A stretch of DNA of 64,000 nt from Dugong dugon (lineage: Eukaryota; Chordata; Mammalia; Sirenia; Dugongidae): contig CM057462.1 of assembly GCA_030035585.1 (NCBI GenBank), forward strand, positions 144,238,734-144,302,733, written 5' to 3'. This document shows positions 35,075-46,844 of the stretch, piece by piece. The translations under genes were made by a program, and so were the position numbers. The notes under the pieces were generated by a model, which ran no database searches, was not told the origin of the DNA, and saw nothing but the letters and a program-made list of their open reading frames with translations. How positions within the stretch are numbered: position 1 is the first letter of the stretch; each line of letters starts with the position of its first letter.

Positions 35075-35290
35075 TATACGTTGTTGGTAAAGGCTGGCCT
35101 TTGGAATGAGGCAGCCAAGAGCTACAATTTCGACTCCACCATATGCCCTGTGATCTAGAGTGAGGATGCTAAGCTCTCTCATACTCAGTTTGCCTCAAAT
35201 CACAGTCACATTGTAAGTGTTGATTATTTTAACACATATAAAGCATGTTTAGTCCAGTGCCTGATAAATAAATACACAGTGTATGTAAAT
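35075..35290 (+). mobile_element. MIR-type SINE remnant
   Basis: A good order of MIR landmarks is visible: 'ggcctttggaatgaggcagc', then the central 'gccctgtgatctagagtgag', 'ctcatactcagtttgcctca', 'aacacatataaagcatgttt' and 'agtccagtgcctgataaata'. It is one of the better preserved MIRs here. Confidence 0.7.
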
Positions 35291-36430
35291 TATTATGAAA
35301 ACTTTAGATGCTTATGGTCACAAAATCAAGGTAAGGTACAAATTAGAAATTAGATTATAAGCTGCCTGGAATTTGTTTTATCTTGCTTTGTATCACTCAT
35401 AATAACCTACACATAAAAAACACAATATTTTAAATGATTATAAAAAATAAGGATTGTATTATATAATGGTAATAAAAAAAAGAAAACAGAAAAACTCAAT
35501 TTTGCATTTTCTAAATGTGCAGAAGTATTTTTTGAAGTACACCAAATAAAACGGAGCCTAACAAAAAAGTCATATTTTATTACTGTTAATACTATGACAG
35601 CTGTTTCAATACAAATAAAATATAAACTACCATCATAAACTAAATAGATATAGTTAGCATTGTTTTTATATCCTTAGAGAAATAAGTATATGATTATAAG
35701 ATGGTATAAGGAAGAAAAGCCATAAAAGTTGACAGAAAATGTTTGCATATACTTTTGAAATCTATTATTGTCAGCACTTTGGTTTCTAGCTGTTATTATA
35801 TTCTGTGAAAATCAACTTTGCTTTCCCATGTAAACTAATTTTTAAAAGAGATATCCATACATCATGCTTCTCTCTTTCTGGAAGGAATCAGATTATACAC
35901 CTACCAGCTGAACCAAAGCTTATACTGTTTGTTTCTTTGCTTGCTGCTAATGATGTGAAAACTATATAAAATCTATATACTAAGAACCCATTTTAATTGG
36001 AAAATAGAAGTCTGAATTTAATGTTACCTACTAATGTAATTTTACTATCTGCAATATCAGAAAAAAATCTTCATATTGAAAATGTCATCTCTTTTAAGAA
36101 TGCTGTATATATGTGTTTGTACACATGTGTGTCTCTGTGTGGTTTTATGTTTGGAATAGGACAAGACTAATAATAATGCATTGACTCATGGATGCCCCTT
36201 TGAAGCTTCCTCCCACAATCTATTGATATAACTCAGTTATTTCTTTCAGAGACCTATAATTCCAATCAGCCATTCTCTAAGGTTGGTGACTTACTGCTGT
36301 GAAAAGAATGCAGGAACAAAGCAAAATCTCTGTCAATCATCTCTGATAAAATTATGTTAGAAGATACTTTCAAATATTTTCTCTCTACAAAACCAGCCTA
36401 TTGATATCAAACTGTATATTAACCACGATT
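35291..36430. other. Unassigned AT-rich sequence
   Basis: No gene or repeat is recognised in about 1.1 kb. Confidence 0.4.
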
Positions 36431-36785
36431 GTAAATGAAAAACAGTTTTTTAAGTTGCCCCCTTTTAAAAACAAATAAAAGTCTCAGATTTGTACAACCA
36501 GAATTCTTCTTAGAAGTGAGGATGGTGAGATTTTGTCTCACATATTTTGGATATGTAATCAGGTGGAACCAGGCATTGGAGAAGGACATCATTCTTGGTA
36601 AAGTAGAAGGTCAGCGAAAGAGTGGAAGACCCTCAAAGAGATGGACTGACACAGTGGCTGCAACGATGGGCTTAAGCATAGCAATGATTTTGAGGATGGC
36701 CCAGGACCGGGCAGTGTTTCCTTCTGTTATACTTGGGGTCTCTATGAGTCGGAATCGACTTGACAGCACCTAACAACAACAACAA
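36430..36785 (+). mobile_element. RTE LINE, 3' end only
   Basis: This is a 5'-truncated RTE copy. The translated C-terminus in 36435-36773 contains 'YFGYVIRWNQALEKDIILG', then 'GRPSKRWTDTVAATMG' and 'VSMSRNRLDST', the typical RTE/BovB ORF end. It finishes with 'atgagtcggaatcgacttga', 'cagcacctaacaac' and a short (CAA)n tail. The tail is nearly identical to the SINE 3' ends in this window. The 5' limit is approximate and no target duplication was found. Confidence 0.85.
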
Positions 36786-37732
36786 CATGTTTGTGAAAGC
36801 TTTGGTATGTATTCTAAGGAAGTTATAATTCTGCTCTGTATGACTTTTCCAAGATTATAATAAGAACATTATCATAAACATATCAGTCTTAAACGTCAAA
36901 ATAAAATGTCTCTACAAGAGGCTATTGTCTTCACCCTTTCTTTAATTGCCCAGCCAACTCCACCCTCCTTCTTCTGTTTACAGAACCATTTTTACAGAAA
37001 GGTCAAGGCCAATAGTGTTGTTTGTCACTTACAGTCCCAGATTGACCTAATATATATACATATATATAAAGAATATATGCATGCATGAATATGTGTTTGT
37101 ATATTCAACTTTTCATGAAAACCTTCGCTGTCTAAGACTTATAATATGTTTTTAGCGTTTCTGCTTCCATTCCTCAGTCACATTCTTCCCTGGGAATCAA
37201 TTTCATTGTTCTTAATGTTATCTTTTCTTTGGTACGATCTCACATTTGAGGTGCCTGATTCCCTGTTCTTGTGTTCCACTTATAATATGTATCCACTTAT
37301 AGTTCTCATTACATTCATGGGTTCATCTATCTTTCCTTTGGTCTTTCTCATCCAGAAAGTTCTCTTGCACAACTTTGTTCTGAACTTGTTATTTCCATCA
37401 TGAAGTTTTGGAAACATGCACCAAAAACAAGAATAAGTAATTATAGTCTGTCCTTGAGAGAGAGCGTCCATGATATTAGACATATTAATATTTCATGGAC
37501 ATCTTTTAAATATTATTTTATCATATTTGTTTAAGCAGAACAAAAGAAAGCAAAGCAATTTAGCTATAGTGTCAAGGAAGTATTTCTTTAGAAAAGGACT
37601 ATTGTGTTTTGCTTTGTTTCTTCAGGGATATGAGATGATTATTCACAAGTATTCATCTTGGAGTGATTTCTTTAACTGTTCCTGCCCCGTCCAAGGCTGA
37701 GGTAACAAACACACTATTTAAATATGTATATG

Positions 37733-37735
<3 letters not shown>
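36786..37735. other. Unassigned sequence
   Basis: No repeat family was identified. The small frames at 36906-37088 and 37146-37403 (+) show no recognisable domain. Confidence 0.4.

Positions 37736-37775
<40 letters not shown>
37736..37775. repeat. (AC)20 microsatellite
   Basis: Twenty uninterrupted AC dinucleotides. Confidence 0.97.
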
Positions 37776-37777
<2 letters not shown>

Positions 37778-38445
37778 TTTATGGTGTAGAAACTATTTTT
37801 AAGACTAGAACTTCTATTTATGCATAAAGCCTCTTTTTCTCATTTGCTCTTCCTTATCTACTCCAGAGGAACTCTGATTTCTACCCAACAACTTTGGACT
37901 CATGTCACACAGTTGGACTTTTCCCCAATATGTAGCCTTTCAGATAACTGTCTGATCTGTAGGTACTGCAACCACAGGAAAGGACAGACTCTCTCCGGGC
38001 AGTCAACTCTCTGTCCCGTAGCCAGGATCGAGGTATCTTGATCCACATTGTTGGATAGCGTCTCTGTGCCTGTGTCTGTTTGTGTGAGTATGTGCCTGTG
38101 TGTGAGTATGTGTGTGTATGCATGTGTAAGCCTATTTAAGAAGAGATTTTATAATTAATTCTCAGCATGACTGATGTTTGCAAATAGCTAAGTTAGCCAG
38201 AAACCTACTGGTTATCATCATCATTTAGAATTAGATGGATCTCGGTACTTAAGAATATGACTGGTATACGTTTTCATCTTTTGAATGCCCTTACATTTTG
38301 TTGTCCTTCAAAATTCTAGTGTTTGGCCTTGTCTCTTACCAATCTATATGTGCTTCCCTAATGATGCGATTCTACCAGGTCCCCAGGTTAAGAAGGTCTG
38401 TTGTGATGGTGACACAACTCAATTCCTCCAAACTTTCCTACTGAA
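37776..38445. other. Unassigned sequence with a GT-rich patch
   Basis: No gene is recognised. A loose 'tgtgtgagtatgtg' GT-rich patch at about 38065-38125 generates low-complexity antisense frames. Confidence 0.4.
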
Positions 38446-38449
38446 TGCC

Positions 38450-38600
38450 CCATAATAAAAACTACTTTTATTATGTGACAACTGTATATTAGGCACTATT
38501 CTAATCATCATCTATATTTTAACTCATTTACCCCACAAAAGAAAAGTATGAGATAAGTACTGCTTTTTATCCCCTTAATAGAGGAAATTGGTGCATATAT
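38450..38600 (-). mobile_element. MIR-type SINE remnant
   Basis: The plus strand gives the complement of the MIR 3' half: 'ctgtatattaggcactattc', then 'attttaactcatttacccca', then 'tgagataagtactgcttttt' and 'atccccttaatagaggaaat'. Confidence 0.7.
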
Positions 38601-39100
38601 GTTACATATATGTAAACTGATAAAATCCTCAATCCTTTTAAACATAAATTTGAAATATTTTGGAGACAGGACATTAAATCAAAGATGTACCATGAAGTAA
38701 AAGTGAGTATTTCAAATGCAGAAGAACTCTGATCTGGGATAAGTTTCTGTACAAATGTGGCCTATGTTTATGTTTATATCATGTAAATTACCTACTCTAT
38801 ATATTTCATGAGTAAATGAAATCAAAACAGGAATTTGAAACCACAGATATTTCTGTTATCAGAGATGTAGAACTCACATGTATCACAAATTTAATTCCTT
38901 TGATATGTGTCATTAGATAAGCAAAATTAAGACAGTAATTGCCATCCTTAATTCCTCCGCTCAGAAATAGCCTCTCCTGTCAGCTCCCTGTTTATTTTTT
39001 CACTTTATTTTAATACATATGCATATGTATGTATCCACATCATAGTTATTAGGTACACTGTATTCAATGGTAGAAATGTTCTCTAGTATATTCAATTATT
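38601..39100. other. Unassigned AT-rich sequence
   Basis: No gene or repeat is recognised. Confidence 0.4.
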
Positions 39101-39104
39101 TAGA

Positions 39105-39640
39105 TTTAGGCGTGTATCAGTAAGCTATTGGTGAATAACAGAACACCACAAGTTAACCGCTTAAGATAACATTCACTGTTTTTCAACAATTTATGAAATG
39201 GTTCTGCTAATTTGCACCATCATTGGTTGACTTTGGGTGAGTTTGCTCATGTATCTCTGATAACCTGATTGGTTGGCTCTGAACTGGCTGATCTAGAATA
39301 ACCTCAGCTGGAAAATACAGCTCCCCCGCATGTGGTCTCTAATCCGTCAAGAAACCACCCAGGGCTTATCCTCACAGTGGCGACAGAGATCCAAAAGAAA
39401 AGCCTACCTCAAGCAGGATTTCAAGGTAAAAGCAGAGGATCAAGAGAGATAGAAAAAACATGTAGCTGCTTTCTCGAACCTCTACTTGCATAAAACTTGC
39501 TACTGTCCCACTGGCTAACACAAGTCACAAACCAAGCAAGCATAGACTTAGTGTTGGGGGAAGGCACTCCCAAAGAGCATGTATACAGAGAGATATGAAA
39601 TATTGGGGCCACTGATGAAATAAATTTATGCAAAACTGTT
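39105..39640. repeat. Ancient eutherian interspersed repeat (family unassigned)
   Basis: The text resembles a well-known old mammalian repeat that begins with a '...gtaacaaaccaccccaaa...' motif. Here this is decayed to 'ggtgaataacagaacaccac', followed by 'ggttctgctaatttgcacca', 'tgattggttggctctgaact' and, later, 'cccactggctaacacaagtc'. The sequence at 63745-64000 appears related at its start. The family was not named with confidence. Confidence 0.45.
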
Positions 39641-40549
39641 TTTGGTTATTTGAAATAGTTTCCTAAAATAAAACAATACAGCACAGAACATCTTTTATAT
39701 ATTTATATTTTATATTGATACTTTTTTTATAGTTTACAGAATAATTTTACTTTTATGGAAGGTCCAACGCTGAAATGTTTTAGTATATTGAGTTTGCCAA
39801 AACACAAATGACAAATTCTAGAAGATATAGAGAGTAGAATTTAAAACAAAACAACAAATAAAAATAATACGATTTGGCTTACTCTGAACCATAAGATGTT
39901 TAGATTTTGAAAAGTACTGCAAACAGGAAGAATTTTTTTTTTTTAACTGTAACCATAGAACACTAAAAAAGCAGCTTCAGAAACATTAAGAATAAATGAC
40001 GTGTGAAATGTTGACGTTTTCAGTATTTTGGTTCACACTGTTACATTGTTTGGAAGACGATTGCCTTCAGGATAGAATTCACATCATTTTATGTCAAACT
40101 GGAAAAATATTAAGTACAACAGTTAGATGTTGTCCTTACAAAATATACACAACTGCTTAGTCATACTACCAACTCCTCTGGGCTTAAAATATCTTGACGC
40201 TATTTTACCAGAGACCTTATGAGATAATTTGTCCTCAAGAGCATGAAGAAGTAAAGTGATTCAAGGACCTGAGCTCAGTGTGTATAATCTTTATTTTGTT
40301 TTTGTTAAAGCTTTTCTGAATGTTATTAGACTCCTTGACTTAGATATTATACCAGTTTCCATGGTGGAAGCTTTGTCTTACTAAAACCTAAGCAACACGC
40401 ATGTATGCTAAATAAGAAACTATGGCATTTATTTAAAATCTACCACAAGTTAAATGAATAATTAAGAGTCGTAAGTATGAAAGTAAAGGAATATATATGA
40501 AATTATTTTCTTATCTTTAAGGTTATAAATAATCAAAAGGAGAGATGTT
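39641..40549. other. Unassigned AT-rich sequence
   Basis: No gene was found. A decayed MIR may lie around 40190-40260, but it is too weak to call. Confidence 0.4.
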
Positions 40550-40872
40550 ATTGTTGTTAGCTGCTGTCAAGCCTGCTTCTGATTCCTGACAACCCCATCC
40601 ACAACGGAATTAATGCTGCTGGTCCTGCTCTATCTCAGTGATCAGTTGCTAATGGAACCTCTGTGATCCGTAGCGTTTTCAGTGACTGATTTTTGGAAGT
40701 AGATCAGTAGGCCTTTCTTCCTAGTATGTCTTAGTCTGGAAGCTATGCTGATAGCTGTTCAGCATCATAGCAACAGGCAATCCTCCACTAACATAATAGT
40801 AGCTGCCCATGAGGTGCACTCGTCATGAATCGAACCACATGGAAAGCGAGAATTCTACCATTAAGCCACTTT
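40549..40872 (-). mobile_element. Composite SINE: tRNA-Gly-like head with RTE-derived body and tail
   Basis: Read on the minus strand, the element begins 'gtggcttaatggtagaattc' 'tcgc', close to the 5' half of tRNA-Gly with its A box. A B-box-like 'ggttcgattc' follows, after loss of several bases of the tRNA anticodon/variable region. The middle ('cttccagactaagacatact' 'aggaagaaaggcc') matches the 5' region of the RTE LINE at about 26130-26185. The 3' end ('gcttgacagcagctaacaac') matches the RTE tail. It looks like a Pol III-driven non-autonomous partner of the RTE LINE, distinct from the common SINE here. Confidence 0.75.
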
Positions 40873-40892
40873 TTTACCCCTAAAATGCAGGA

Positions 40893-40920
40893 CACTCGAC
40901 GGCAACGGGTTTGTTTTTTT
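40893..40920 (+). repeat. SINE 3' tail fragment
   Basis: 'actcgacggcaacgggtttg' followed by T runs is the 3' terminal part of the common SINE, sense strand. The rest of the copy is not adjacent. Confidence 0.6.
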
Positions 40921-40988
40921 TGATTACGAATGGAATCTCAACCAAGGGCTAGAATATGCCTTTTCTGCATTTAAAAGCAAAACAAAAC

Positions 40989-41150
40989 AAAACTCTGTTG
41001 CCGTCAAGTCGATTCCGGCTTATAGCAACCCTATAGGACAGAGTAGAACTGCCCCATAGGGTTTCCAAGTAGCACCTGGTGGATTTCGAACTGCAGACCT
41101 TTTGGTTAGCAGCCATAGCTCTTAACCACAATGTCACCAAGGTTTCGTTC
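40989..41150 (-). mobile_element. Short-form SINE, well preserved
   Basis: The plus strand runs from the tail complement ('gttgccgtcaagtcgattcc') through 'ctataggacagagtagaact' and 'ccttttggttagcagccata' to the head complement ('ccacaatgtcaccaaggttt'). It is close to the apparent family consensus, so relatively young. Confidence 0.92.
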
Positions 41151-41259
41151 TGCTTACAAGGAATCATTTATTCAAGAGAAAGTTTCTGTCAGTTTTCTTA
41201 CAAAATTAAAAGATAAATATATATAGAACATCTGATTTTAAAATATAGGAAGATAGAAA

Positions 41260-41800
41260 TAACCTAACTCTTTACTATTGCTGAATGTTCAAATTGTTTC
41301 CTATCTGCCAGTAAAACAACACTTTTAAACATGTTTCCATACTGTGCTTTTAGTACAAGATGGGCCTAATAACAGAATGTCAAAGGTAAATATAGTCTAC
41401 ATTTTGATAGATATTGCCACTTTTCTCCTAAAATTTAAAACAAATTACCAATTCATTGGCAAATTTGAGTGTTGTGCCTTGTGCCTACTGCTGAAATTTT
41501 TTTTTTTTTCTAAGTGTTTTGCCACGTAAAGAACAATAGTGATAATACCATAGCTAATTTAAGCAATCTTAATTATTAATGAAGTACATAATCTATTTTT
41601 GGACTTCATTTGTAAATTGTCTCCTCATATATTTTGACAATTTTTCAAGTGAGTTTTAGGTATTTTATTGATCAGTTTGTAGAACTTCCAATGCATATTA
41701 GGACTATGAATTATCTAGCTGCCATTTTGTTGCAATGCTTTCCAATATTCCTTTTGATTTGTTTTAGTTTATTTTTTTCAAAATATGTAAGTGAGTTAAG
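41260..41800 (-). mobile_element. Old L1M-class fragment, antisense
   Basis: The plus strand follows the complement of an L1M 3' region: 'ttgctgaatgttcaaattgt', then 'ttttgatagatattgccact', 'aaattaccaattcattggca', 'tttgtaaattgtctcctcat' and 'attttattgatcagtttgta'. The frames at 41344-41529 and 41634-41834 (+) are artefacts. It may extend further right in decayed form. Confidence 0.5.
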
Positions 41801-42806
41801 CTGTATGGTTATTTTTATTCAGATACAGATGTAAGTATTGATTATTAAAAAATGTACTTTTTCACTGATAGACGTGGTCCTTGTTTTACATTAAAACATG
41901 CTCGCAGATGAACATGAATCAGTTTCTGCATTTTATATTCTTTTTTGTTAATTTTGAAAGGACTTTTTTATAATATTGTCTTCTCAGAGGAAATGTTTTA
42001 TACCTCTCTAGTCTTCATGCTTTAAATCTGTAATGATTTTATGATTTATCTCATATAATAACTGTGCATTTTTGTAGAGTATATTCCTACATTCTTCATA
42101 ACATCTGTCCCTATTTTTCAGACAAAAGCTTTGCATTTCCTTTCAAAACTGGTTATTATCTATTAAAACATAATTATTTTAATATATTTATTTTTGTCCA
42201 TCCATCTTTATATATTGTCTTACTCTAGTAATTTTATAACATATTCTTGTGTCTTTTTCATAAGCAATAGCAATATTCATAAATCATGATGATTTAGTGT
42301 CTTCCAATAATTATACCAATTGTAATATTCTCATTACATTCACTTTCATTTTCTTCAATAACAGTTAACAATGTTTATGATAGCAATCATGTCTTACTGG
42401 AAAGTTTATGGAAATTATTTCAGCATTTTGTTATTTTGTAAAATTCCTGTTGACATTTAGCAAATATTATTTACTATATTTATATATTTTCTTTCTGTTT
42501 TCAAGTTGCACTACCTTACCTACCCTGTAGTAGTTAAAGAAGTCCATAGTGCTCAATCTGCCAATTTTCCATAACTATGAATTAATTTTATACATCTATT
42601 TGGTGACTAAAATTCTTAATTTTGCAACAAGTCTACAGTGTAAAGTAGACATAATGTAAAACATTGCATTTAGGTCTAGGAAGGAAATAATAGGGAGCAC
42701 CAGAAATTGAAAATGATGTAAGCATGTGGGCCACAAAGCACTGAAAATTTTTATGCATTGGAATAAAAGACCCAAAAAATTAACCTGAAGTAAAGTTTCT
42801 TTCACC
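41801..42806. other. Unassigned AT-rich sequence
   Basis: Part may be a continuation of the L1M fragment. Nothing else is recognised. Confidence 0.35.
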
Positions 42807-42820
42807 TAATTAGAAGACTA

Positions 42821-42980
42821 GGAACCCTGGTGGTACAGTGGTTAAGAGCTTGGCTGCTAATCAAAAGGTCGACAGTTTGAATCCAACAGCTGCTGCTTGG
42901 AAACCCTATGGGGCAGTCCTACTCTGTTCTTTAGGGTTGCTGAGTCGGAATCAACTCGGCGGCAATAGGGTTTTTTGGTT
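42821..42980 (+). mobile_element. Short-form SINE with perfect 14-bp TSD
   Basis: This is a complete copy from 'ggaaccctggtggtacagtg' to 'gagtcggaatcaactcggcg' and a T-rich end. It is bounded by the perfect 14-bp duplication 'taattagaagacta' (42807-42820 and 42981-42994). It is the clearest insertion of this family in the window. Confidence 0.96.
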
Positions 42981-42994
42981 TAATTAGAAGACTA

Positions 42995-44580
42995 GAAGGC
43001 GAGTCATGAGTCCTTTTTTCTGCAATGCATACTGGGTATCTGAAGTATGAGAGTTAGCTTTGTAATTGCTTTCGCATTTAAATAAATTGTTGAATAAATG
43101 AGTCAGTAAAGGATATAATTTTACATATTTTAATACAGACAATTTTATTCATTATTACATTATTTTATTTGTAATATTAAATATATGTTTATTCTACATA
43201 TACAGGACTAGCTTGTTCAATAAGTATCTTTTCATCTAATTGTCAACATATTCAATAAATTTATGTTCCATTTAAAGTGTTAAGCATTCTTGATAAATCT
43301 TGTTGATTCATTTGATATTTAACCTAACAATGTGACTGGCAGTGCATAAAGCAAGAAATAAAGACATTGTCTCTACCACTGAATATGTTAGCAATTTTTA
43401 AAAATACAATCTAGGTTACCTGAATGATAGAATGCTTTACATAGTGATTCTTCAATTAAAAGCATGTATTACTCCCCTTTCATTTTTAATACGAAACTTA
43501 CCTGCACAAGTAGCATTCATTTGCACATATAAACACAACTTTTAAGAATGTTTAAAGGGAACATTGTATTTTAGGGAACACTTACAAATGGACACTCCAT
43601 AAAGTGAAGAAGATACAGTTTATTTTCAGATTCAGTCATTTGTTTATGTCTGGATAACCACAAAGTTTTTGTTATTAGAGCCAAGGGAAGAACTTAAAAT
43701 AAAATTTAATCAGAATTATTGCAGATATTTCAACAGACTGTCACTATGTGTAAATTTCAAGTTTATTTGGTTCAAGTTGCAGCAACAACTAAGAAATTTA
43801 TACAATTCTGAGCAAAAAATGAACAACGTTATCTAATGGCAATTAATGTCAAGCATTGACCAAAACTTTTACAACAGTTAAAAGTTTAGTATAGAATATT
43901 CCCCCATAAGTTATTGCTTAGCAATGATAACAACTAATTCATAGAGTGCTGCCACATATCTTGTATCGGAATTAAGTACAGAATGCACCAAAACTGACTC
44001 TTCTCATAAAAAAATTTTAAACGTTATTTTAAGTTCAAGCTCCTACGCATAGTACTGACAAAATAATAACTCTACTCTGATGGTGAATCACAGTGAAAAT
44101 TGTTTATTTCATTGAACTTAGCAGTCACAAATTCTCTTTCACAAAAGGAGAATATTAAGAATGTAAATTTACATGTCAGATGGACATGGTCATAAATTTA
44201 ACAACTAGAGTTATTATAATACAATGAGTACATTTTATTGACCAGGCAAGACTCTTCTGCTAATATATAAAACATGAATGTCACAAAATATTTTATATTT
44301 AATTATTATGCATGTAAATTTCCTTAAGCATGTCATTGTCTTCTATGATCTTGCACTAATTGCTAACTACATTTGTTAACATAAAGTAATTTTATTTTAA
44401 GACAAATTTTTAATGAAATTCTGAAGATATGCAGCCTTATCTTGGAATACTCACAATGTCTGAGTACCCAATGCATAGCTGTACAATTACTAGTATTAAA
44501 AATAGCTACAGTGAAGATAAAGTATATCTCCTGTGTATAATTTTAAGATATTGAGGACTTCAGAACTCTTTGGGCCATTT
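42995..44580. other. Unassigned AT-rich sequence
   Basis: No gene or repeat was identified in about 1.6 kb. Confidence 0.4.
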
Positions 44581-44598
44581 TTTTTTTTTTTAAATTTA

Positions 44599-44645
<47 letters not shown>

Positions 44646-44659
44646 TATTTATTTATTTA
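44581..44659. repeat. (TTA)n/(TTTA)n microsatellite
   Basis: A T run is followed by about five TTA units and then about a dozen ATTT units. It is a compound microsatellite. Confidence 0.95.
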
Positions 44660-45543
44660 AATTTTCCATGGAAATGGGTTATATTTGAGAATACCACCTT
44701 CCATAGGTGAAAAGTTAATCCTTGGCTACAATTTTAACTCTGACATGCAAACATCTTGGAAAACATAGCTCAAACTCTTAATATAAGACAAAGCTACACA
44801 AATTAAAAATCCAAGACATTGCTTGAACCCATTAGAGAATAGAGTTTGCAAGGCAAAGGACCACCTAGAAATCTGAAGAGAGAAATGCATCCAGACAGTC
44901 AAAGCTGAGATTTGCTTACCTGGGGCAGAAGCCATAAGAGCCATCAATGGGCAAGAACACTTAAATGATAATATTGATGAATTGCTAGAGGCTGGGAAAA
45001 TACCTAGGAATCACAATATTAAGGGAACACTACACTTTTTTGAGCTTGCTTTCAGCTTACCATCAGGTTTTCATAGTGAGGATCCAGGAAAAATCCTCTT
45101 ATGGCTTTCACAGGGGGAGAAGAGTAATCATTCTAAAATACAAATAGAGTCTTCTCAATAACAAAGATTGACTCTTCAGGGGAAAGTTTTATCCTTGCTA
45201 AGGGAAGTACATTCTTCCATGCCAGACCTACAAGCCTTTCTCTCTCATCTAAGGTGGAAAACATACTCCACAGACTTTGGAGCTACAAGAAAATAGATTG
45301 AGAATACTGCAGCAAGGGGAAGGAGTAAGTGGCAGTAGGGGAAAAAAGGTCATATTATTGGAGAAATTTTGGTGAAGCTCAGGCTCTAGAGACACAGGCC
45401 CCTTACAAGACGGGGGATCAATCATAAATTTATAGAATACCCTCTTCCACACATTGCCACCACACAAAGAGAATTCCTGTAAAATAACAGTGGATTATAG
45501 TGGACAGAATTTTAAAAAATAGATGCTATCAGATGAATACTTA

Positions 45544-45744
45544 CCTGTTACTACTGAGTCAATTCTAAATCAAAGTGACCCTATAGGACAGAGTAGAACC
45601 ACCCCCATAGTGTTTCCAAGGTCATAAATCTTCACTGAAGCAGATTGCCACATTTTTTCCCCTCAGAGTAGCTGGTGGGTTCGAAACACCAACCTTTCAG
45701 ATAGCAGCCAAGTGTTTAATCACTGCATCACCAGGGATCCTGAG
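45544..45744 (-). mobile_element. Long-form SINE, antisense
   Basis: It runs from the tail complement ('gttactactgagtcaattct') through the long-form block complement ('aatcttcactgaagcagatt') to the head complement ('cactgcatcaccagggatcc'). The 9-bp duplication 'gaatactta' flanks it (45535-45543 and 45745-45753). Confidence 0.92.
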
Positions 45745-45899
45745 GAATACTTAGGGAGGTGAAAATTCAAGATGAAACGCAAAGAGAAGAACAATAGAGA
45801 AATTTGAAACTTCTGGCACATATAGATGCATCAAATAGAAAACACAGCCCAATCCCTAGCCAGAATAACACAAATTCTCATGCTAAAGGCCATTTTACC

Positions 45900-46640
45900 T
45901 CAGTTCATATTTTCTCATGCAACATGTATATATGACTTTTAACAAAAAATTACCAGACATTCCGCAAAGCAAGAAAAAAATATGGTCTAAAGAGATAAAT
46001 CCAACATCGATGCAAGACTCAAATCTAATACATACTTTGGAGTTTAAAATAACTATGATTAATATGTTAAAGCTTCTAATGGAAGTAGTGGACAGCATGC
46101 AAGGACAGATTGGTATTGTTAGCAAACAGATGAAAACTTTAAGAAAGTACTAAAAAAATACTAGAAATAGAAAAACAAAACAATGGAACAGGTTTAAGTA
46201 ATGTCTTTAATGGGCTCAACAGTAGAATTGACACCACCAATGAAAAAATTGTGAGTTTGAAGGAAAAAAAACAAATCAAACCCAGTGCTTTGGAGGTGAT
46301 TCTGAATCACAGGGACACTATATGAGAAACTCATGAAAATGAGTTTGAAGATAGGTACGTGGAATTCTCCAAACTGAATTAAAAAGATTTTTTTGAAAAA
46401 GAGAAAACAGAACACCCAAGATCTGTGGAACATTTCAAAATGTTGTAATCTTCATGTAATTGGAATGGCAGAAGGACAGGAAAGGAAAAAGGGAGCCAAA
46501 GAAATACTTGAAGTAATAATAGATAAGAATTTTTTTAAAATGACAGATACCAAACTACATATCCTGAAAGCTCAGAGAACAATAAGAAGGATAAATTCCA
46601 AAAAGCTTAATACTTAGTCATATCAATATTTAGACTTCAG
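45900..46640 (+). pseudogene. HAL1/L1M ORF1 relic
   Basis: Two open islands (45917-46153 and 46393-46617) in sense orientation resemble L1 ORF1. The first has lysine-rich and heptad-like text ending 'QIGIVSKQMKTLRKY'. The second has 'NLHVIGMAEGQERKKGAKEI', followed by 'DKNFFKMTDTKLHILKAQRT', the RRM region common to L1 ORF1 proteins. Stops and frameshifts separate them. It is an ancient relic with no function implied. Confidence 0.65.
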
Positions 46641-46670
46641 AAATAAAAGATAAAGAGAAAACACTTTAAA

Positions 46671-46844
46671 GAAACCAAAACCAAAAACCCAAACCCATTG
46701 CTGTCAAGTCAATTCCAACTCATAGCGACCCTACAGGACAGAGTGGAACTGCCCCATAGGATTTCCAAGGAGCTACTAGTGGATTCAAAACTGCCGACCT
46801 TTTGTTAACAGCCAATCTCTTAACCACTGTGCCACCAGGGATCA
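46671..46844 (-). mobile_element. Short-form SINE inside the HAL1-like element
   Basis: It starts with A-rich tail-complement text ('caaacccattgctgtcaagt') and ends with the head complement ('ccactgtgccaccagggatc'). ORF1-like text resumes afterwards, so the insertion postdates the HAL1-like element. Confidence 0.92.

Noticed and set aside
40801..40872. Possible tRNA-Gly gene on the minus strand
   Set aside because: A- and B-box-like text is present, but the anticodon and variable region are partly missing and the 3' acceptor half is replaced by RTE-like sequence. It is the head of a retroelement.
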